64,000 nt of DNA from positions 91,488 through 155,487 of the forward strand of contig CAYQBN010000006.1 of the NCBI GenBank assembly GCA_964415795.1, read 5' to 3'. The DNA is from CALITV01 sp964415795. Its GTDB lineage: Bacteria; UBP6; UBA1177; JAKLFG01. Each line of letters opens with the position of its first letter. Position 1 is the stretch's first letter. Shown piece after piece: positions 61,163 to 64,000 of the stretch. The notes under the pieces are model-generated. The model had not been told where the DNA came from. It was given only the letters and a program-made list of their open reading frames with translations, and searched no databases. The translations under genes were made by a program, and so were the position numbers.

Positions 61163-62239
61163 GTGGAGCGGAAGTCATTCATACGAGAAGTGGTCGCTGT
61201 CGTCCTGTGCGTCACCGGCGGGTGTATGGTCGAGGAACTGCCATACTGCGGGAACGGGATCCTCGAACAGGGTGAGGAGTGCGACGATGGCAACATCAAG
61301 GACGGCGACGGGTGCAGTGCCGTCTGTGTCATCGAGACGGCGATTGCCGACGGAGACGGCGTGCTCCCTGACAAAGGGACCGACGCCGAAGGGGTGACGG
61401 TGCCCGACGAAGACGAAGGGGAATCACCCGAACCGGTGCTCGACAAAGATGTGCCTGATACCGTCCACGATCAAGACGAGGCCACCGACAGTGTTCCCGA
61501 TCCCGGTACGGCCACCGACAACGATGCCTTCTGCGGTAACGCCATCGTCGAAGAAGGGGAGGTGTGCGACGGCAACACCGCCTCGTGTCGCGATCTCACG
61601 AATGGCGAAAAGGTAGGGACGACCTACTGCAACACCACCTGCTCCGGCTGGGATCTTACCACCTGCACGCAGGGGCCGCACCTCGCGCTCATGGAGCCAG
61701 TAACCTACGCGACGACCTACCTCTACCCCGACATCGCGAGCGTCGAATCGAACCCGACCCCTGCCGTGTACGGCACCGCGGCGTTCCGTGCCCAAGTGCC
61801 CGCCGGCAGTTCGGGGACCTACTCGATCCCGCATCCCCAGTCGGACAACCACCTCATTCCCACCATCGTCACGCAAGGCACCGTCATCGTGATGCAAGAC
61901 TCCTACGCGGGAACGACCTTCACGCTTCCCTACACGCTCCTCGCGATGACGCAGAGCACCGTGGTAAACGGCGCGACGCTCAAGGTGGGGATCGCATCGA
62001 ATTACGAAGCGAACTTCCTCGTGATGGACAACACCGTTGATCCTTCCGATCCGAACTATGACTGCGTCGTCCTCGTCGGGTTCGGCACCCTCCACATCAC
62101 GCAGGCGAACATTATGATCGGCGCCTCAGGGCGCCTTTCGTTCACCTCGGACAACCTGCGGCTCTACCTGCCCTCGAACACCCCTGACGGTAACATGCAG
62201 AACGAGATAACCGCCGCCGGGTTCCTCATCTGTCAGTGA
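61163..62239 (+). CDS. DUF4215-repeat surface lipoprotein-like protein
   Basis: 358 residues. Hydrophobic leader ending VTGGC (weak lipobox), a Myxococcus cysteine-rich repeat (CGNGILEQGEECDDGN then DGDGCSAVC), an Asp/Glu/Pro-rich linker (about 50-115), a second Cys-rich repeat with six cysteines (CGNAIVEEGEVCDG onward), then about 190 residues of beta-rich sequence without a known domain. It resembles surface proteins of Myxococcota and similar bacteria. GTG 61163 follows GGGAG. A TTG at 61148 is less likely. The 3' end overlaps the convergent restriction gene by 14 bp. Confidence 0.78.
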   Translation: MERKSFIREVVAVVLCVTGGCMVEELPYCGNGILEQGEECDDGNIKDGDGCSAVCVIETAIADGDGVLPDKGTDAEGVTVPDEDEGESPEPVLDKDVPDTVHDQDEATDSVPDPGTATDNDAFCGNAIVEEGEVCDGNTASCRDLTNGEKVGTTYCNTTCSGWDLTTCTQGPHLALMEPVTYATTYLYPDIASVESNPTPAVYGTAAFRAQVPAGSSGTYSIPHPQSDNHLIPTIVTQGTVIVMQDSYAGTTFTLPYTLLAMTQSTVVNGATLKVGIASNYEANFLVMDNTVDPSDPNYDCVVLVGFGTLHITQANIMIGASGRLSFTSDNLRLYLPSNTPDGNMQNEITAAGFLICQ

Positions 62240-64000
62240 GGGTGAGGATATCGCGTAATTTCTGAGGAGAGGTGGTAACTGCCCACCGCCAGTGACCAAA
62301 GCCACCGTGGGCGTTGACGGCTTGTACCCACTCATCAAGGAATTGGAGTTTGACTCTATCTTGTTCACTTTCTTGGCCTTTGGTTTCTAAGACAAGCATT
62401 TCGCCAGTGGTAAGGCGCACGAGAAAATCGGGACGGTATGTGCGTACAATTCCCTGATAGAGATAGGGTATCTCAAAGCCAAGATGATCATTTTTTGCCC
62501 ACGCCGCCACCCTTTCGTGGGTATCTAGAATAAAGGCGTCCGATGCCTCCCAAGTGCTATCATAAACGCAAACATTGATATGGGACTTGGCTGTACGAGC
62601 ACAAGGCTTGCCGGTGTACCATGGATTCATCTCGCTGGTCGAGCGGATGGGATGGTCGCGGTCAAACACCGGCTCAAGCCGCTCGGTGTTTTCCCGACGG
62701 ACGGCATTCAGCACCTGCTGTATGACGCGGCTCATGTTGAGGGTGATGATGAGCCGACGATGTAGGGCATCCTGATAGAAGAGCGGTGGAGAGATGCGGA
62801 TGCGGTCGGATCGGATGAACTGCTCGACAATGCGGATGAGTTGCGCCAGCAAGAGATCCTGCTCCCCTTGCCAGGCAGGTCTCATCTGGACGAAGACATC
62901 GCGTGCCGTCTCGAAGATAATGCGCTGGGTGCGAAATTCTGCTGCTAGGCGTTCCAGTTCGATGCGATCAACTCTTGTCACATCCGGTTTGCCCTCCAAA
63001 ACAGGAGCCAGTTCTGCGATTTGTGCGGTTTTTGATGCATCCAGTTCAAGTGACGGCACATGCGACCAATCTACGGTGAGCCTTGGCTGGAAAATGTGCT
63101 CGATGCGCACGATGTTTGGCCAACGAATTTCATAGGCAGATTTGGTTGGCTCCACATGGACCAGTGTTTTCGGTGTGGGTGGTGGTGGGGGAGTATCGGG
63201 ACCTCCTTCGTGGGGGAGAAAGGTGAATGGCACGCCGAAAATGTTAACATATTCGGGATCAAGCAGTTCTACTGGTTCTCCGGTGATTGGATGAGGTTGG
63301 GTACGGATTTCATAAGATGTGCGTCGCAGACCACGACCAACTACCTGTTCGCACAGAAGTTGTGAAGTGAAAGCGCGAAGACCCATAATGTGGGTGACGG
63401 TTTTGGTATCCCAGCCTTCGGAGAGCATACCGACCGAGATGACATTCTGAATTTGCTCGCCCGGTTGACCGATTTTGCCCACCGTATCCACCATTCGGCG
63501 GAGATATTCGGCCTGCTCAGTCTTTGTCAGTTTGCGCTTCACCGGAGTCTCATCCGTCTCATTCTCTTCTCCTTCATCTTCATTCTCCGTGGCAGATGCG
63601 ACCACTTCTTCTTTAGATTCGGCTTCTTTCAATACCTTCGAGTCTATATGTAGGATACGCTGAGAGTCACACAGTTCGTCAATGTGAATGCGACGAGTGT
63701 CGAAGGCGTGTTTGACGCGCGCCGCCGTTTCGACGCGGTTGGCGACGGTAATCATCACCGGCGGCGTAGGCAGACCAGCCGCCTGCCAGGCCTTGAGCGT
63801 CTCGCGCCAGTCGTAGCCGAGCAGGTAGTAGGCGTTCAACACCAGGTCGGGGAGGGGTTCGTGCGGTTCGGCCTTGCGGTTTAGGTCGTCTTTGACCTCG
63901 GGGTCATTGTAGATGTGGTAGAGGCGCGAGCGGTAGGTTTTGGCGTCCGGCACGGCGTCGTCGCGGATGACGACGCGCGGGGTCTTGACCAGACCCGATT
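62226..64000 (-). CDS. Type III restriction-like helicase/nuclease, C-terminal part
   Basis: The gene runs off the right edge. About 590 residues remain: the C-terminal helicase domain with SVGMLSEGWDTKTVTHI and LCEQVVGRGLRRTSYE (motif VI), then a PD-(D/E)xK-type nuclease segment (TYRPDFLVRLTTGEMLVLETKGQ). This is the architecture of the Res subunit of type III restriction systems or related DEAD-box restriction nucleases. The frame is open to position 64000. Base composition is visibly poorer in G+C than the neighbouring genes, suggesting transfer. Confidence 0.85.
   Translation of the reverse strand, partial: SGLVKTPRVVIRDDAVPDAKTYRSRLYHIYNDPEVKDDLNRKAEPHEPLPDLVLNAYYLLGYDWRETLKAWQAAGLPTPPVMITVANRVETAARVKHAFDTRRIHIDELCDSQRILHIDSKVLKEAESKEEVVASATENEDEGEENETDETPVKRKLTKTEQAEYLRRMVDTVGKIGQPGEQIQNVISVGMLSEGWDTKTVTHIMGLRAFTSQLLCEQVVGRGLRRTSYEIRTQPHPITGEPVELLDPEYVNIFGVPFTFLPHEGGPDTPPPPPTPKTLVHVEPTKSAYEIRWPNIVRIEHIFQPRLTVDWSHVPSLELDASKTAQIAELAPVLEGKPDVTRVDRIELERLAAEFRTQRIIFETARDVFVQMRPAWQGEQDLLLAQLIRIVEQFIRSDRIRISPPLFYQDALHRRLIITLNMSRVIQQVLNAVRRENTERLEPVFDRDHPIRSTSEMNPWYTGKPCARTAKSHINVCVYDSTWEASDAFILDTHERVAAWAKNDHLGFEIPYLYQGIVRTYRPDFLVRLTTGEMLVLETKGQESEQDRVKLQFLDEWVQAVNAHGGFGHWRWAVTTSPQKLRDILTLTDR

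Noticed and set aside
1..64000. tRNA, rRNA, prophage or insertion sequences
   Set aside because: Intergenic gaps are short and showed no cloverleaf or rRNA signatures. No transposase, integrase or phage structural gene was recognised.

Overview
This is a GC-rich chromosomal window from a Gram-negative bacterium. The Gram-negative call rests on an Omp85-type outer-membrane barrel, an Mla-like ABC ATPase, several signal-peptide or lipoprotein-like exports, and a MurE carrying the DNPR signature of meso-diaminopimelate ligases. Myxococcota-style features (a DUF4215 cysteine-rich repeat, Asp/Glu/Pro-rich linkers, Gly-Cys-Gly-Cys C-termini) hint at a Myxococcota-like or related deep-branching lineage. 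This is an inference, and the phylum is not fixed by the sequence. No rRNA, tRNA, CRISPR array, transposase or prophage was seen. Genes are tightly packed, and the longest intergenic gap is about 175 bp (57327-57501).

Region 1 (1-17067, all +) is a division and cell wall (dcw) cluster: 3' end of ftsI, then murE, murF, mraY, murD, ftsW, murG, murC, murB, ddl, ftsQ, ftsA and ftsZ, followed by a radical SAM protein and a MutT-type Nudix hydrolase. Most junctions are stop/start overlaps, so this reads as one long operon covering lipid II synthesis and the division ring.

Region 2 (17030-25835) holds an ankyrin protein, a B12-binding-type radical SAM protein, two exported or anchored proteins, a minus-strand cdsA-dxr-oxidoreductase-ndk set, a CAP-domain protein, a Sel1-like membrane protein and a hotdog thioesterase.

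Region 3 (25836-36211, all -) has a 7TM diguanylate cyclase overlapping an Mla-like ATPase, a uridine-kinase-like nucleoside kinase, pgeF, recG, greA, a TPR membrane protein, and a radical SAM/DUF4130 pair linked to DNA repair. A terminator separates the pair from the TPR gene.

Region 4 (36360-45717, all +) has tsaD-rsmA, an outer-membrane barrel, an Hsp20-like protein, several unknowns, an Rrf2 regulator, and two tandem secreted zinc-protease-like paralogs whose 3' ends have been homogenised, followed by a thioredoxin-like lipoprotein.

Region 5 (45726-50055, all -) is an operon of bioH-like, bioC-like, fba, ribF and trmH. The bioH-like gene contains an in-frame block of about 160 bp made of two 80-bp repeats.

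Region 6 (50222-53736, +) is a likely metal-handling operon: ZIP transporter, DUF134 regulator, NifX/NifB-like protein, ABC ATPase, and a permease with a very His-rich loop. It sits behind a near-consensus promoter with overlapping dyads.

Region 7 (53733-62239) holds nagZ, rdgB and an OPT transporter (-), eno (+), a CHASE2 adenylate cyclase (-) and a DUF4215 surface protein (+). The right edge (62226-64000, -) is the C-terminal part of a type III restriction-like helicase/nuclease, visibly less GC-rich than the rest and probably acquired.

Fifteen promoters with sigma70-like boxes at 16-17 bp spacing were placed by eye. They agree with the inferred operon boundaries.
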